DNA of 64,000 bases from Ampullaceana balthica. Taxonomy: Eukaryota; Mollusca; Gastropoda; Lymnaeidae. How positions within the stretch are numbered: the first letter of the stretch is position 1; the number at the start of each line of letters is the position of its first letter. Location: the NCBI GenBank assembly GCA_944989445.1, contig CALYLW010000019.1, forward strand, positions 1,982,648 to 2,046,647, read 5' to 3'. The translations under genes were made by a program, and so were the position numbers. The notes under the pieces are model-generated. The model was not told the origin of the DNA. It searched no databases and saw only the letters and a program-made list of their open reading frames with translations. Below, one piece after another: positions 45,207 to 55,150 of this stretch.

Positions 45207-47093
45207 ATGGATTACTACGAAAGATTCACCGCCATAGCTAAAGAGATGGGACTAAAAGGAAAAGAAATGAGAGATTTCATTGAAGAAAAAGTTGCTGAAG
45301 AAAAAGAAAATCAAAGAATAGCTGAAGAAAAAGAACAGCGAAGAAAAGCTGAAGAAGAAGAAAAAGCAAGAATAGCTGAAGAAAAAGAACAGCGAAGAAA
45401 AGCTGAAGAAAAAGAAAATCAAAGAGAAGCTGAAGAAAAAGCAAGAATAGCTGAAGAAAAAGAACAGCGAAGAAAAGCTGAAGAAAAAGAAAATCAAAGA
45501 GAAGCTGAAGAAAAAGCAAGAATTGCTGAAGAAAAAGCAAGAATTGCTGAAGAAAAAGAGATGCAAAGACTCATAGTAAAAAGAGAAATTGAACAACTTG
45601 CAGTCGATAAGTTAAAATTACAAAGGGAGCGAGACAGTAGTGGCCACAATCCTGGTGATGAAACAAATAGAAGGTCAGCACCAAGGGATACTATCAAAGT
45701 AAGAAAATATGATAGCCAAAAAGAAAAAATGGATGTTTATCTGGATTATTTCGAATCCATAATGGCTATGAAAGGCTATAATGAAGAAGATTGGCCAGCA
45801 CAACTGATGACTCAATTAACTGGAGAAGCATTTGAAGCTTATAACAGTATAGCCAAAGAAGACAAAAGCATATATAAGAATGTCAAAAAGGCACTTCTAT
45901 GTCATTTTGGAAAGTCAGAAAATGATTATAGAAGAGAATTTCATGAAATGAGAATCAGGATGGACAAAGATCCACAGATCATAGTACATGAAGCACAAGT
46001 CAAACTAACAAAATGGCTGGAACTGACAGCAATAGATACGAGCAATCCAAAGGCCATAATAGACATGGTGTTAATTGACAAGTTTTTAGAAAATGCAACA
46101 CCAACCCTATTCACATATTTGACTGACAAGAAAGTTCGTACTCAAGCAGAGCTAACAAATGCATTACGAACATTCAAAGACTCTCATCCGAATGTGGAAA
46201 TGGATAAGAGACAAGACATATTTGCAGCTATACAAATTAAAAGTCAAGAAAAAAGGCAAGGTATGAGAAACCAGAGTCTGCCAAACCAAGGCAACAGACA
46301 AACTATTTGTTGGTACTGTAACAAGCCAGGACATATAGCGAAGCAGTGTTACCACAATAAAGGACAACCAAATAGGGTGTCACCTAATGGCAGCCCTATA
46401 AGAAAGAAAACAGAAGAAAGGTCAAGACAAGGTCATTTTGAAAACAAAGATAGACAATCATGGAGAGAAAAATATAATCATAATTCCAAACATAGAGATT
46501 ATGATCAAGATAGACAATTATGGAGAGAAAAATATAATCATAATTCCAGACATAGAGATTATGATCAAGAAAGACAATCATGGAGAGAAAGAAATAATCA
46601 TAATTCCATAAATAGAGATTATAATCAAAGCAGAAGATCATGGAGAGGCAAATACAATTTTGACTCCCGAAAAAGAAATTATGATCAACCATGGAGAAAG
46701 AATGAAAACCAAGACATGAATGATAGAAAAATAATAAAGTTAAATCGAGCACAGACAGAAACTAGTGACATTTTAGCCACTATTATAAATCAAGTATATG
46801 ATAAAAGAAATGAAGACCATAGTAGCAGAGAAAGAGATGACACTAGTGAATCTGAAACCATTTGTGTGAAATCATCTGAATTAGGAAGAACAATTGGTTG
46901 TGAATTAAGCCAAATCAAAAACTTTACAGATAGAGACAATATTTTTCAGATAAAAGTTTCTGACAGTGACTCATCTGTTCCAAATTCTATTGAATTATCT
47001 GGAAGCAAAAATGACATCTCAAAAGCTAAGCAATTTATTCAAGATGCTGGAATTGAAATTATGAATGAACATAATCGAAGTCATGGTTGGTGA
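45207..47093 (+). CDS. gag: Gag polyprotein of the LTR element, 628 residues
   Basis: The first ATG of the open frame is at 45207 (MDYYERF). Residues about 29-135 are a long charged coiled coil made of repeats of the AEEKEQRRKAEEKENQREAE type. Residues about 165-330 are a capsid-like helical region (YLDYFESIMAMKGYNEEDW, LTGEAFEAYNSI, FHEMRIRMDKDP) of the Ty3/SCAN-type Gag class. A CCHC zinc knuckle, CWYCNKPGHIAKQC, occupies residues 368-381 with all ligands present. Next come four or five 20-residue Arg/Tyr/Asn repeats (RQSWREKYNHNS type), coded by exact 60-bp tandem units at 46441-46690, probably RNA binding. The C-terminus (about 552-620) resembles a KH domain: ICVKSSELGRTIGCELSQI, then IELSGSKNDISKAKQFIQ. 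Its GxxG loop is altered to GCEL. The frame is intact with no stop, so it may still be expressed and packaged by relatives. A domesticated role is possible but not shown. Confidence 0.88.
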   Translation: MDYYERFTAIAKEMGLKGKEMRDFIEEKVAEEKENQRIAEEKEQRRKAEEEEKARIAEEKEQRRKAEEKENQREAEEKARIAEEKEQRRKAEEKENQREAEEKARIAEEKARIAEEKEMQRLIVKREIEQLAVDKLKLQRERDSSGHNPGDETNRRSAPRDTIKVRKYDSQKEKMDVYLDYFESIMAMKGYNEEDWPAQLMTQLTGEAFEAYNSIAKEDKSIYKNVKKALLCHFGKSENDYRREFHEMRIRMDKDPQIIVHEAQVKLTKWLELTAIDTSNPKAIIDMVLIDKFLENATPTLFTYLTDKKVRTQAELTNALRTFKDSHPNVEMDKRQDIFAAIQIKSQEKRQGMRNQSLPNQGNRQTICWYCNKPGHIAKQCYHNKGQPNRVSPNGSPIRKKTEERSRQGHFENKDRQSWREKYNHNSKHRDYDQDRQLWREKYNHNSRHRDYDQERQSWRERNNHNSINRDYNQSRRSWRGKYNFDSRKRNYDQPWRKNENQDMNDRKIIKLNRAQTETSDILATIINQVYDKRNEDHSSRERDDTSESETICVKSSELGRTIGCELSQIKNFTDRDNIFQIKVSDSDSSVPNSIELSGSKNDISKAKQFIQDAGIEIMNEHNRSHGW

Positions 47094-47189
47094 ATTATTG
47101 AACATTTAACAGTCTGAAGAAACATTCAAAGCCCAGCGTTTTGAATTCATACTCGTCAATTGAAGAATGACTATCTTTGAACTAGGCTA

Positions 47190-47300
47190 TGCTATTAGCC
47201 AACTACAAATTTGACATTAAACCTGTGAAGGGAAAGGACAATGTGGTTGCAGACATATTAAGTAGAATGACAATAAATAAAGACACTCTGTGAACTCCTC
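47190..47300 (+). pseudogene. Remnant of the pol RNase H C-terminus
   Basis: Translation at about 47193-47275 reads NYKFDIKPVKGKDNVVADIL followed by SRM, matching the end of Ty3/Gypsy RNase H (Y.F.I....GK.N.VAD.LSR). It follows the gag stop by only about 100 bp, so some 2 kb or more of pol has been deleted. No integrase sequence follows; 47300-47837 is AT-rich with short repeats of a TTTTTTCTCATTATTTCTTATG phrase split across three copies. Confidence 0.75.
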
Positions 47301-47837
47301 AATGATAAAACCAGAGACTGTATTAAAAAGACATTCTGTGAATTACTAACTGATAAAATAAGAGACTGTTTTAACATTAGTCTGTGAATTCCTAAAGGAT
47401 ACAAACAGAGACTGTAATTATATTAATATTTTTATTTGTTGAACAATGGACAAGGAACAGTGTTTGAATTCCATCGGATTATTAGTTAATTTTAATAATA
47501 TTGAGTGTTTAAATATTTTAGTTACACAAAATTACAGATGTGTTAAAATTTTCAGTTTCCATTTTTTCAGCACAGGTAGACGGCTGCAGTCCTACAGATT
47601 TTTTCTCATTATTTCTTATGTTAAGACTGTTGCAGTTCTACAGATTTTTTCTCATTATTTCTTATGTTTAGACTGTTACAGTCCTAAAGATTTTTTCTTA
47701 TTGATTCTATATCCAGAAGTTGTATGTAAGAAAATGAATGTTCATTGATGATAAATATTTGAAATTTGAATATAGATATAGATTGATTTGATTTTATGAA
47801 GACCAAAAATGTTGTATTTCATAAACATTTTTTTTTG

Positions 47838-47854
47838 AAGGATGGGGGTGAATT
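47838..47854 (+). promoter_or_regulatory. Polypurine tract
   Basis: GAAGGATGGGGGTGAA directly precedes the 3' LTR, the usual place for plus-strand priming. Confidence 0.75.
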
Positions 47855-48032
47855 TGGTGAATCTGATTAACATAAGTTTGTGACGTAAGGTCACATGTAT
47901 GGTGGACGCGGGAAGAAAGGAGCATTTCTATTGGTTGAAAGTGTTGGGCAAAAAGTTGTGTGTAGACTTCCGACGAGGAAGGTTGTGTGATAAATGAATC
48001 AAGATTTCCACGTTATATTACCTCAAATTATA

Positions 48033-48115
<83 letters not shown>

Positions 48116-48223
48116 ATATAAAAGTTGTTTTGGATAAACGAATTCTTCAGTGAATTATTGTACACAAGATTAATTATTGTGAGAACGCCTACATAGAAAG
48201 AGAAATATAAAGTTATATCGTTA
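47855..48223 (+). repeat. 3' LTR
   Basis: Starts TGGTGAATCTGATTAAC, contains a TA microsatellite at 48037-48120 and ends ATATCGTTA. GTGTT and the 24-bp array follow at once. The segment after the TA tract aligns poorly with the 5' LTR. Confidence 0.85.
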
Positions 48224-49550
48224 GTGTTGATGTCCAACTTGCCCCTTGTGTTGATGTTCAACTTGCCCCTTGTGTTGACGTATAACTTGCCCCTTGTGTT
48301 GATGTTCAACTTGCCCCTTGTGTTGACGTATAACTTGCCCCTTGTGTTGATGTTCAATTTGCCCCTTGTGTTGATGTTCAACTTGCCCCTTGTGTTGACG
48401 TATAACTTGCCCCTTGTGTTGATGTTCAATTTGCCCCTTGTGTTGGTGTTCAACTTGCCCCTTGTGTTGATGTTCAACTCGCCCCTTGTGTTGATGTTCA
48501 ATTTGCCCCTTGTGTTGATGTTCAACTCGCCCATTGTGTTGATGTTCAACTTGCCCCTTGTGTTGGTGTTCAATTTGCCCCTTGTGTTGATGTTCAACTC
48601 GCCCATTGTGTTGACGTTCAACTTGCCCCTTGTGTTGGTGTTCAATTTGCCCCTTGTGTTGATGTTCAACTCGCCCATTGTGTTGATGTTCAATTCGCCC
48701 CTTGTGTTGATGTTCAACTCGCCCATTGTGTTGATGTTCAACTTGCCCCTTTGTGTGGATGTTCAACTCGTCCCTTGTGTTGATGTTCAACTTGCCCTTT
48801 GTGTTGATGTTCAACTTTCCCCTTGTGTTGACGTTCAACTTGCCCCTTGTGTTTATGTTCAACTTGCCCCATTGTGTTGATGTTCAACTTGCCCCTTTGT
48901 GTGGATGTTCAACTTGCCCTTTGTGTTGATGTTCAACTTTCCCCTTGTGTTGACGTTCAACTTGCCCCTTGTGTTGACGTTCAACTTGCCCCTTGTGTTT
49001 ATGTTCAACTTGCCCCATTGTGTTGATGTTCAACTTGCCCCTTTGTGTGGATGTTCAACTCGTCCCTTGTGTTGATGTTCAGCTTGCCCCATTGTGTGGA
49101 TGTTCAACTTGCCCCTTGTGTTTATGTTCAACTTGCCCCATTGTGTTGATGTTCAACTTGCCCCATTGTGTTGATGTTCAACTTGCCCCATTGTGTTGAT
49201 GTTCAACTTGCCCCATTGTGTTGATGTTCAACTTGCCCCATTGTGTTGACGTTCAACTTGCCCCTTGTGTTTATGTTCAACTTGCCCCATTGTGTTGATG
49301 TTCAACTTGCCCCTTTGTGTGAATGTTCAACTCGTCCCTTGTGTGGATGTTCAACTTGCCCCTTGTGTTGATGTTCAACTTGCCCCATTGTGTTGATGTT
49401 CAACTTGCCCCTTTGTGTGGATGTTCAACTCGTCCCTTGTGTTGATCTTCAACTTGCCCTTTGTGTTGATGTTCAACTTTCCCCTTGTGTTGACGTTCAA
49501 CTTTCCCCTTGTGTTGACGTTCAACATGTCCTTTGTTTTGATGTTCAACT
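48224..49550. repeat. 24-bp minisatellite, about 55 copies
   Basis: The unit is GTTGATGTTCAACTTGCCCC plus TTGT. Variants are GACGTATAAC (early copies), CAACTCGCCC, and 25-bp forms with CCCATTGTG or CCTTTGTG. TTGATGTTCAA is a near-palindrome. Frames stay open on both strands; none is a gene. Confidence 0.97.
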
Positions 49551-51189
49551 ATTACGCTCGTAACAAATGTTCAAGAAATCGATGACGCATACTAGCTTAT
49601 GTAGATTAGAAACTAGTGCATACCACGGATAAGCGTAGAACTCAATTATCCTCTGTATAGAAGTAGCGTCTGTGATAGGTAAGATGAATATGTTTTAAAT
49701 TACAAATAATGTGAACCATTTTCAAAGATTTCATGCTTCTCAAGTTTTCTGACGTATAATGAGGATAGTTTCATTGATCTGACATCAACTGTTGACAATC
49801 TACGTCTTACTCAGATACCCCCATTCCACGCTATTAGGAACCCTGATTTATTCTTATTTAAACTGGTCAACCACAGCATCAATGCTAGAAACCATGTTTG
49901 TTGTTCCCTCGAGCAGACATTAGTCTACACAATGTTAAATGGAGTCAAATAAATTGAAGCAAATTTTTATTAAAAGAGATTCCAACCTTCTGCATTTGAA
50001 AAATTTCTTGTATACATTTCCTTGCATTGCCATAAGCTTCATATTACTAAGTGTACATTTTGTGTTAATTTCAGAGTGTCAGTGTTAACAAGACTGGAAC
50101 ATCGGAGCGCTGTTTGTAACATCACCAATCTAAGCGGTTCCCTTTTTGTTCGGAATCATCATAGACACTCGATGGTCAACACCCACTACCAGATCCTAAA
50201 ATCTTAACTCCACGGAGCTTAACCTGGCGTTAGACGCCCCTCTTTACCCGAGGTGGCGCCACACGCCTATCCGCCTGGCCCCCACATCGATCTGATGTCC
50301 CACATCGATAATTCTTAGACACGCTCTCGTCTTGACGCGGAATATTGGGGTCAATCACTAATTTAGTCATCTCGCCTTCCCAAAAGATCGCCCCATTCAT
50401 TTCCCCGGCATTGTCCCGTTTCCGCTCACTGCAGCTCCGTGAGGCCAGGGAATGAAATATTCAGAGCGCCAACCTCTAAACACGCCATCAACACAGCACT
50501 GTAAGCTTACGGGACTTTTTCATTAAAGGATTAGCAGCGACTGGTGCGGGTCAGGAGACCATAACGACTGTTTCCATCTGGAATTCAATACAACTGTTTC
50601 TACCTGGACGTTCCGTCAATTCAATTGTCATACCAGGACGTCATAATAACTGCTGGAGCCGCAATGTCAGTAACACACGTTTTGTGAGCGAAATAGGAAT
50701 GAAACAACTCCAGAGAGTAGAGAACGGAGATTTATGTTTAAAGCGCTGCCAAGATATTTCCTTCCTTATGTGTACAACTTCACAAACCTTTGATGGATTG
50801 AAATTTCGATTGGATTTCTAACTTGGCCGCGGATTTTGTGAGGATATATTTAAAAAAGGAAAGTAAAAATTTTCTATTCGAGATCAGTTTGAGTTCGAAT
50901 AGTTCAAGGTCTAGTGTATGAGCCATTGTTAGTCATGTTCATCCATTCTTTACTTCTTCTGGGATACTTATAAGAAAACATATTTCAATTGCAATTAAGG
51001 CTTGAGAAACCTGTGCACAATGACTATTCTTTACTTATAGATACCATCAAATTTCATGCCCATACCACACGCCCACTTCCTCCAAAAACTCACCTGAACG
51101 ACGTGGAGTTTTGTCTCTTAGACATTTCCCCCGAAATATCGAAAACTCAATCAGCTACCTGAATAATATAATTATATTTTTCCCTTTAG
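49551..51189. other. Region upstream of the synapsin coding exon
   Basis: This 1.6 kb has moderate GC in 50.1-50.7 kb (for example CGAGGTGGCGCCACACGCC) but no clear exon. TTAATTTCAG at about 50070 is a fair acceptor followed by unsupported sequence. It would hold either intron 0 or part of the promoter. A polypyrimidine tract (TTTTTCCCTTTAG) ends it. Confidence 0.4.
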
Positions 51190-51348
51190 AGCTGTCCACC
51201 CCAAACCGTCACCATTAGTGCACCTGACCCCTCTGATCCCATCTCCTACCTGCAACACTTGATCCTTTCCATTTCCGCCAAGTGCGCAGCGTCCCTGCCA
51301 ATCGCCAAAATTTCGTTCTCAAACTTTAAAGATTCCTTCGGGTCCGGG
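51190..51348 (+). promoter_or_regulatory. Probable 5'UTR of synapsin exon
   Basis: ATTTTTCCCTTTAG at 51176-51189 is a good acceptor, so the exon probably begins at 51190 and a non-coding first exon lies upstream. No ATG is in frame before 51349; the in-frame codons upstream are open but would need a TTG start. Confidence 0.55.
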
Positions 51349-51596
51349 ATGAACTTCCTGCGACGCCGGTTCTCGTCCGGAGATCTCCAGGGCGAGGCGA
51401 ACGAGAAGGAGGAGCCCCCGAACGTGGGGCCCCTGAACTTCAAAAAGGGGCCCAGCCCCAGCGCCCCAAACTCGCCTTCCAAGAGCTCGTCCAGCACAAA
51501 CATCGGGCAGCGGATTTTCTCGTCGACAGCGAAGCCGGCGGTCAACAAAGACAAGTTCAAGACGCTGTTGGTTGTAGACGACGAACACACAGACTG
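51349..51596 (+). CDS. Syn: Synapsin, first coding exon (residues 1-82 and part of 83)
   Basis: Synapsins are peripheral proteins of synaptic vesicles that hold the reserve pool and are regulated by phosphorylation. The exon encodes MNFLRRRFSSGDL, the domain A hallmark, with the protein kinase A and CaM-kinase site RRxS at Ser9 in the same position as vertebrate synapsins (MNYLRRRLS). Residues about 14-65 are a short Pro/Ser/Lys-rich linker (GPSPSAPNSPSKSSSST). Residues about 68-83 start domain C with KFKTLLVVDDEHTDW, matching the family's LLV.DEPHTDW. The exon ends TG|GTGAGT in phase 2 and joins exon 2 to restore the Trp codon. The start at 51349 is chosen by homology and because it is the first ATG. 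The exon is GC- and CpG-rich (about 60 percent GC), unlike the AT-rich flanks. The gene continues past the window. Confidence 0.95.
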
Positions 51597-51655
51597 GTGA
51601 GTAGATGTTGGCGTAGTCTGGTGAGTCGAGTAGATTTTGGTGTAGACTGGTGAGT
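51594..51655 (+). repeat. Tandem copies of the exon-1 donor site
   Basis: CTGGTGAGT occurs at the true donor (51594) and again at 51618 and 51647, embedded in 24-29 bp units of the form AGACTGGTGAGTAGATGTTG. Both extra copies are full-consensus 5' splice sites. Confidence 0.9.
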
Positions 51656-51659
51656 AGGT

Positions 51660-51984
51660 GTTGGATGTAGATGAAAATTAGACGAGTGTTGATTGAAGTA
51701 ACCTTAATTTATTTTAACTGGATTGGTCAATGGATCCAGATGAAAATGAAAAAGGTCAGCTTAGATTTATGACAGCTTTGGTGTGTAGGGAGTCATTTTT
51801 GAAATAGCTGTAAATTACTGAGGGCGTCTGGTGGTCGTATTGAGGACCGCTCCCTGGCACATAGATACTTTTTAGTTCAGTGTTGTCAACTTGAGGTGTC
51901 CTTGACCTTTTTGAATTCTCGCGTTCACGCCGCTGACATAGGGTTTGGTGGCGGGGTGGGTCATATCTGTTTTCCCATAACAAT
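51660..51984. other. Start of synapsin intron 1, nothing else recognised
   Basis: Unique intronic sequence between the donor repeat and the 21-bp array. Confidence 0.5.
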
Positions 51985-52992
51985 AACAAGCCAACATATT
52001 GAGTTAACTAATCAACATATTAGAATAACAAGCCAACATATTGAGATAACAAGCCAACTTATTGGGAGAACAAGCCAACATATTGAGATAACAAGCCAAC
52101 ATATTGAGATAACAAGCCATCATATTGAGATAACAAGTCAACACATTGAGATAACAAGCCAAAATATTGATATAACAAGCCAACACATTGAGATAACAAG
52201 CCAACATATTGATATAACAAGCCAACATATTGAGATAACAAGCCAACATATTGATATAACGAGCCGACATATTGAGATAACAAGCCAATATATTGAGATA
52301 ACAAGCCAACATATTGAGATAACAAGTCAACATATTGAGATAACAAGTCAACATATTGAGATAACAAGCCAACATATTGAGATAACAAGCCAATATATTG
52401 AGATAACAAGCCAACATATTGAAAAAACAAGCCAACATATTGATATAACAAGCCAACATATTGAGATAACAAGTCAACATATTGAGATAACAAGTCAACA
52501 TATTGAGATAACAAGTCAACATATTGAGATAACAAGCCAACATATTGAGATAACAAGCCAACATATTGAGATAACAAGCCAACATATTGAGATAACAAGC
52601 CAACATATTGAGATAACAAGCCATCATATTGAGATAACAAGTCAACATATTGAGATAACAAGCCAACATATTGAAATAACAAGCTAACATATTGATATAA
52701 CAAGCCAACATATTGAGATAACAAGTCAACATATTGAGATAACAAGTCAACATATTGAGATAACAAGTCAACATATTGAAATAACAAGTCAACATATTGA
52801 GATAACAAGTCAACATATTGAGATAACAAGTCAACATATTGAGATAACAAGTCAACATATTGAGATAACAAGTCAACATATTGAGATAACAACCCAACAT
52901 ATTGAGATGACCATCCAACATATTGAGATAACAACCCAAAATATTGAGATAACAACCCAACATATTGAGATAACAAGCCAACATATTGAGCT
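51985..52992. repeat. 21-bp minisatellite, about 47 copies, in synapsin intron 1
   Basis: The unit contains CCAACATATTGAGATAAC with the link AAG. Variants are GTCAAC for GCCAAC and GATATAAC for GAGATAAC. Blocks of GTC and GCC variants alternate. Frames remain open on both strands; not genes. Confidence 0.97.
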
Positions 52993-53604
52993 TAGTAGAT
53001 GTTTAGTAGGACAGTTCAGACGGTGGCGCCGTCAACGTTTGTGTGAATTATCAGACTCAAGGGAAGTAACTCTCCGCTCCATGAAGTCCGTAAGTTATTC
53101 ACACTTGAAAACTTTTTTTACAAGTTTTTTTTTAATTGACCCTTGACTCCAACTAACGGGAGTGTTATCGGTCCGTATTTTATTGTTTACTTTGCTGTTA
53201 TTGTTGTTTTTAAAAAAATGTTATAAAAAATAAATTGAAATGAGATTTTAAAATGGTTGGAATGGACTCATTGTATTTTAGAGAGGTGATAATACATTCA
53301 GCGTTCTAACACATCGTCACTAGTAACATGGCGTCCGTTTTTGTGTTTGTTTGTTTGTTCAAATGTCAAGTGCAGTTAAGTTATGGGAAAGTGCATTGAT
53401 GAGTTACGGTGTCGATACTGTCCGCAAAAAGGGATCGATCGATACGGAAAGGTAAATGCTAGAATCGATACTCTGCAGTAAACACTGAGTCGGAGTATCC
53501 ACAGTGGCGTAACAACGGGTTGGCATCAGGGCAGTGGCCAAGGGCGCCAGCTCAAAAGGGCACCATTAAATCTCTTTTTTTAAAATTTGTATTTAAATAA
53601 GTAT

Positions 53605-54248
53605 ATTCGGACCTCTCTAAGTCGAACTCAAAAGGACCCGGAAAAAAATTCCACTTAGTAGTTTTTGAGTTAGGGAAAATGGCGTAAGAGGCGCCGATTA
53701 ATCAAGGACAATGTAGATATTGACAGGTGGGGGGAACAGCCTTACCGGCTAGTAGGCTTGACAGCAAAGAGAAGCGGTGTTTATGTTTCATATGAAAAGA
53801 AGCCAACTTGCTTTGATATGCCGACACAAGCCCATGAGAGGAGACACCTTCCCTCCCCTCCCCCACTTTACTCCGTCCACAGTGGGATGGGGGAGTAAGA
53901 TTTTTCTTTTTAAAAAGAGTCACAGCATGCAGCAAAGGGACGCGAATTAGTTACCACTCCTTTTTCTTGTCTTTGTCATTTTTTTGTACTTGCAAGGGTC
54001 GCTAAATCCCTCGTGGAATGCGCTAAGATGAGATATTCCGTCCATTTACGTGGCTCTACGGAACACGTGTTCTGAAATGTCACTCCAGAAAATCACCCAA
54101 ACGCCTTGGAAAATTCGACTAAGAGAGGTTGAACGCCGAAAATCTTGGAGTTAAGGAGATCTTAAATACATTAGTCTTATGGAATTTGGCCGGGACCTAA
54201 CAATTAATTCGATATAGGGAGGTTTTTGACTTAGGGAAGTCCGGCTGT
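53605..54248. mobile_element. Pogo/Tigger-like MITE in synapsin intron 1
   Basis: The left end reads TTCGGACCTCTCTAAGTCGA and the complement of the right end reads CAGCCGGACTTCCCTAAGTC, inverted repeats with TA on each flank. Internal CGACTAAGAGAGGTTGAAC repeats the terminal motif. No transposase frame remains. A C/T-rich block at 53835-53925 within it is shared, in inverse, with 54545-54640. Confidence 0.6.
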
Positions 54249-54544
54249 ATTTAACTTTTTTCCGCGATAACAAAAAGTGAATAATTAATTATATTTAAAT
54301 ATATGAGGTAAAAGAGTGTCACGGGTTCTATTCTTGGTGCTGGCATGGCCCACGGGGAATTGTGCTGACCTTCAATCCCTTGCTCGTTAGTGGTGGCTCA
54401 ATAAAACTTGTGAACGCTACTTCACTTGCCCCATAATCCGTCATGGACTGGAAAGGGGGTTAAATTAAACCAATATAATATTTTTTATTATGTTTGTGGC
54501 CTTTGCTGGGCTTCTTATCATACAAATGTCAATATGATTTTACA

Positions 54545-54640
54545 GTCTTTCTTTTAAAACGAAAAATCTTACTATACCCATTCCACTGTCGAGGGAGTAA
54601 AGTGGGGAAGGAGAGGGACTTGATCATTCCTCTTGTTGTT
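54545..54640 (+). repeat. Inverted partner of 53835-53925
   Basis: AACGAAAAATCTTACTATACCC and GGAGTAAAGTGGGGAAGG (shown in parts of at most 20 bases here: CGAAAAATCTTACT, GGAGTAAAGTGGGG) match the complement of 53835-53925. The pair is about 600 bp apart. Confidence 0.6.
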
Positions 54641-54869
54641 GAAAAACGCTGGTCGCCCCCTCCCCATCATCTGGTTGACCATTGGCTGACCCTGGTTCTC
54701 ATTGGCTTCCTTCTAGGACTGGGAATGTGGTCATTGGGCACTGTCATGATGACGTCATCTGGCAGGGTCCGGCATAGTGGACATTCATAAATAATGGAGT
54801 ACTTGCCGGACATCGGTGGACAGCCACGTTGTTGAGCAGTGCGTCCGGGAGACTTGAAGCGTTGCTGCT

Positions 54870-55150
54870 CGGAGATGACGTCAGTGAGATGTCGTTAATT
54901 ATCATAAATGACGTCAGTGAGATGTCGTTAATTATCGTAGATGACGTCAGTGAGATATCGTCAATTATCGTAGATGACGTCAGTGAGATATCGTTAATTA
55001 TCGTAGATGACGTCAGTGAGATATCGTTAATTATCGTAGATGACGTCAGTGAGATATCGTGAATTATCGTAAATGACGTCAGTGAGATATCGTTAATTAT
55101 CGTAGATGACGTCAGTGAGATATCGTGAATTCTCGGAGATGACGTGCAGT
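54870..55150. repeat. 33-bp array with eight perfect CRE palindromes, synapsin intron 1
   Basis: The unit contains GATGACGTCAGTGAGATATC followed by GTTAATTATCGTA. The full cAMP-response element TGACGTCA is intact at 54876, 54909, 54942, 54975, 55008, 55041, 55074 and 55107, exactly 33 bp apart. A ninth copy stands alone at 54750, and the last unit has a broken site at about 55140 (TGACGTGCA). TGACGTCA is the binding site of CREB/ATF bZIP dimers. An enhancer role is inference. Confidence 0.95.

Larger units (their letters stand above)
43995..48223 (+). mobile_element. LTR retrotransposon with gag but deleted pol
   Basis: Two LTRs (43995-44359 and 47855-48223) bound a 3.5-kb interior with a primer-binding site, one gag ORF, a scrap of RNase H coding and a polypurine tract. 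The 5-bp sequence GTGTT flanks both ends, and removing the element and one copy restores a normal 24-bp repeat unit, so it inserted into the minisatellite. Protease, reverse transcriptase and integrase are missing. The RNase H remnant points to a Ty3/Gypsy-like source. Confidence 0.88.

Noticed and set aside
48028..49199. Several open frames of 60-237 codons on both strands
   Set aside because: The 24-bp unit keeps frames open on both strands by arithmetic. Identical reasoning excludes frames in the 18, 20, 21, 36 and 42 bp arrays.
51259..51348. N-terminal extension of synapsin upstream of MNFLRRR
   Set aside because: It would require a TTG start at 51259; the first ATG gives the conserved synapsin N-terminus.
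52004..52984. 326-codon minus-strand frame (LACYLNML repeats) that looks like a membrane protein
   Set aside because: Product of the 21-bp array; the hydrophobic appearance comes from the repeat and there is no gene context.
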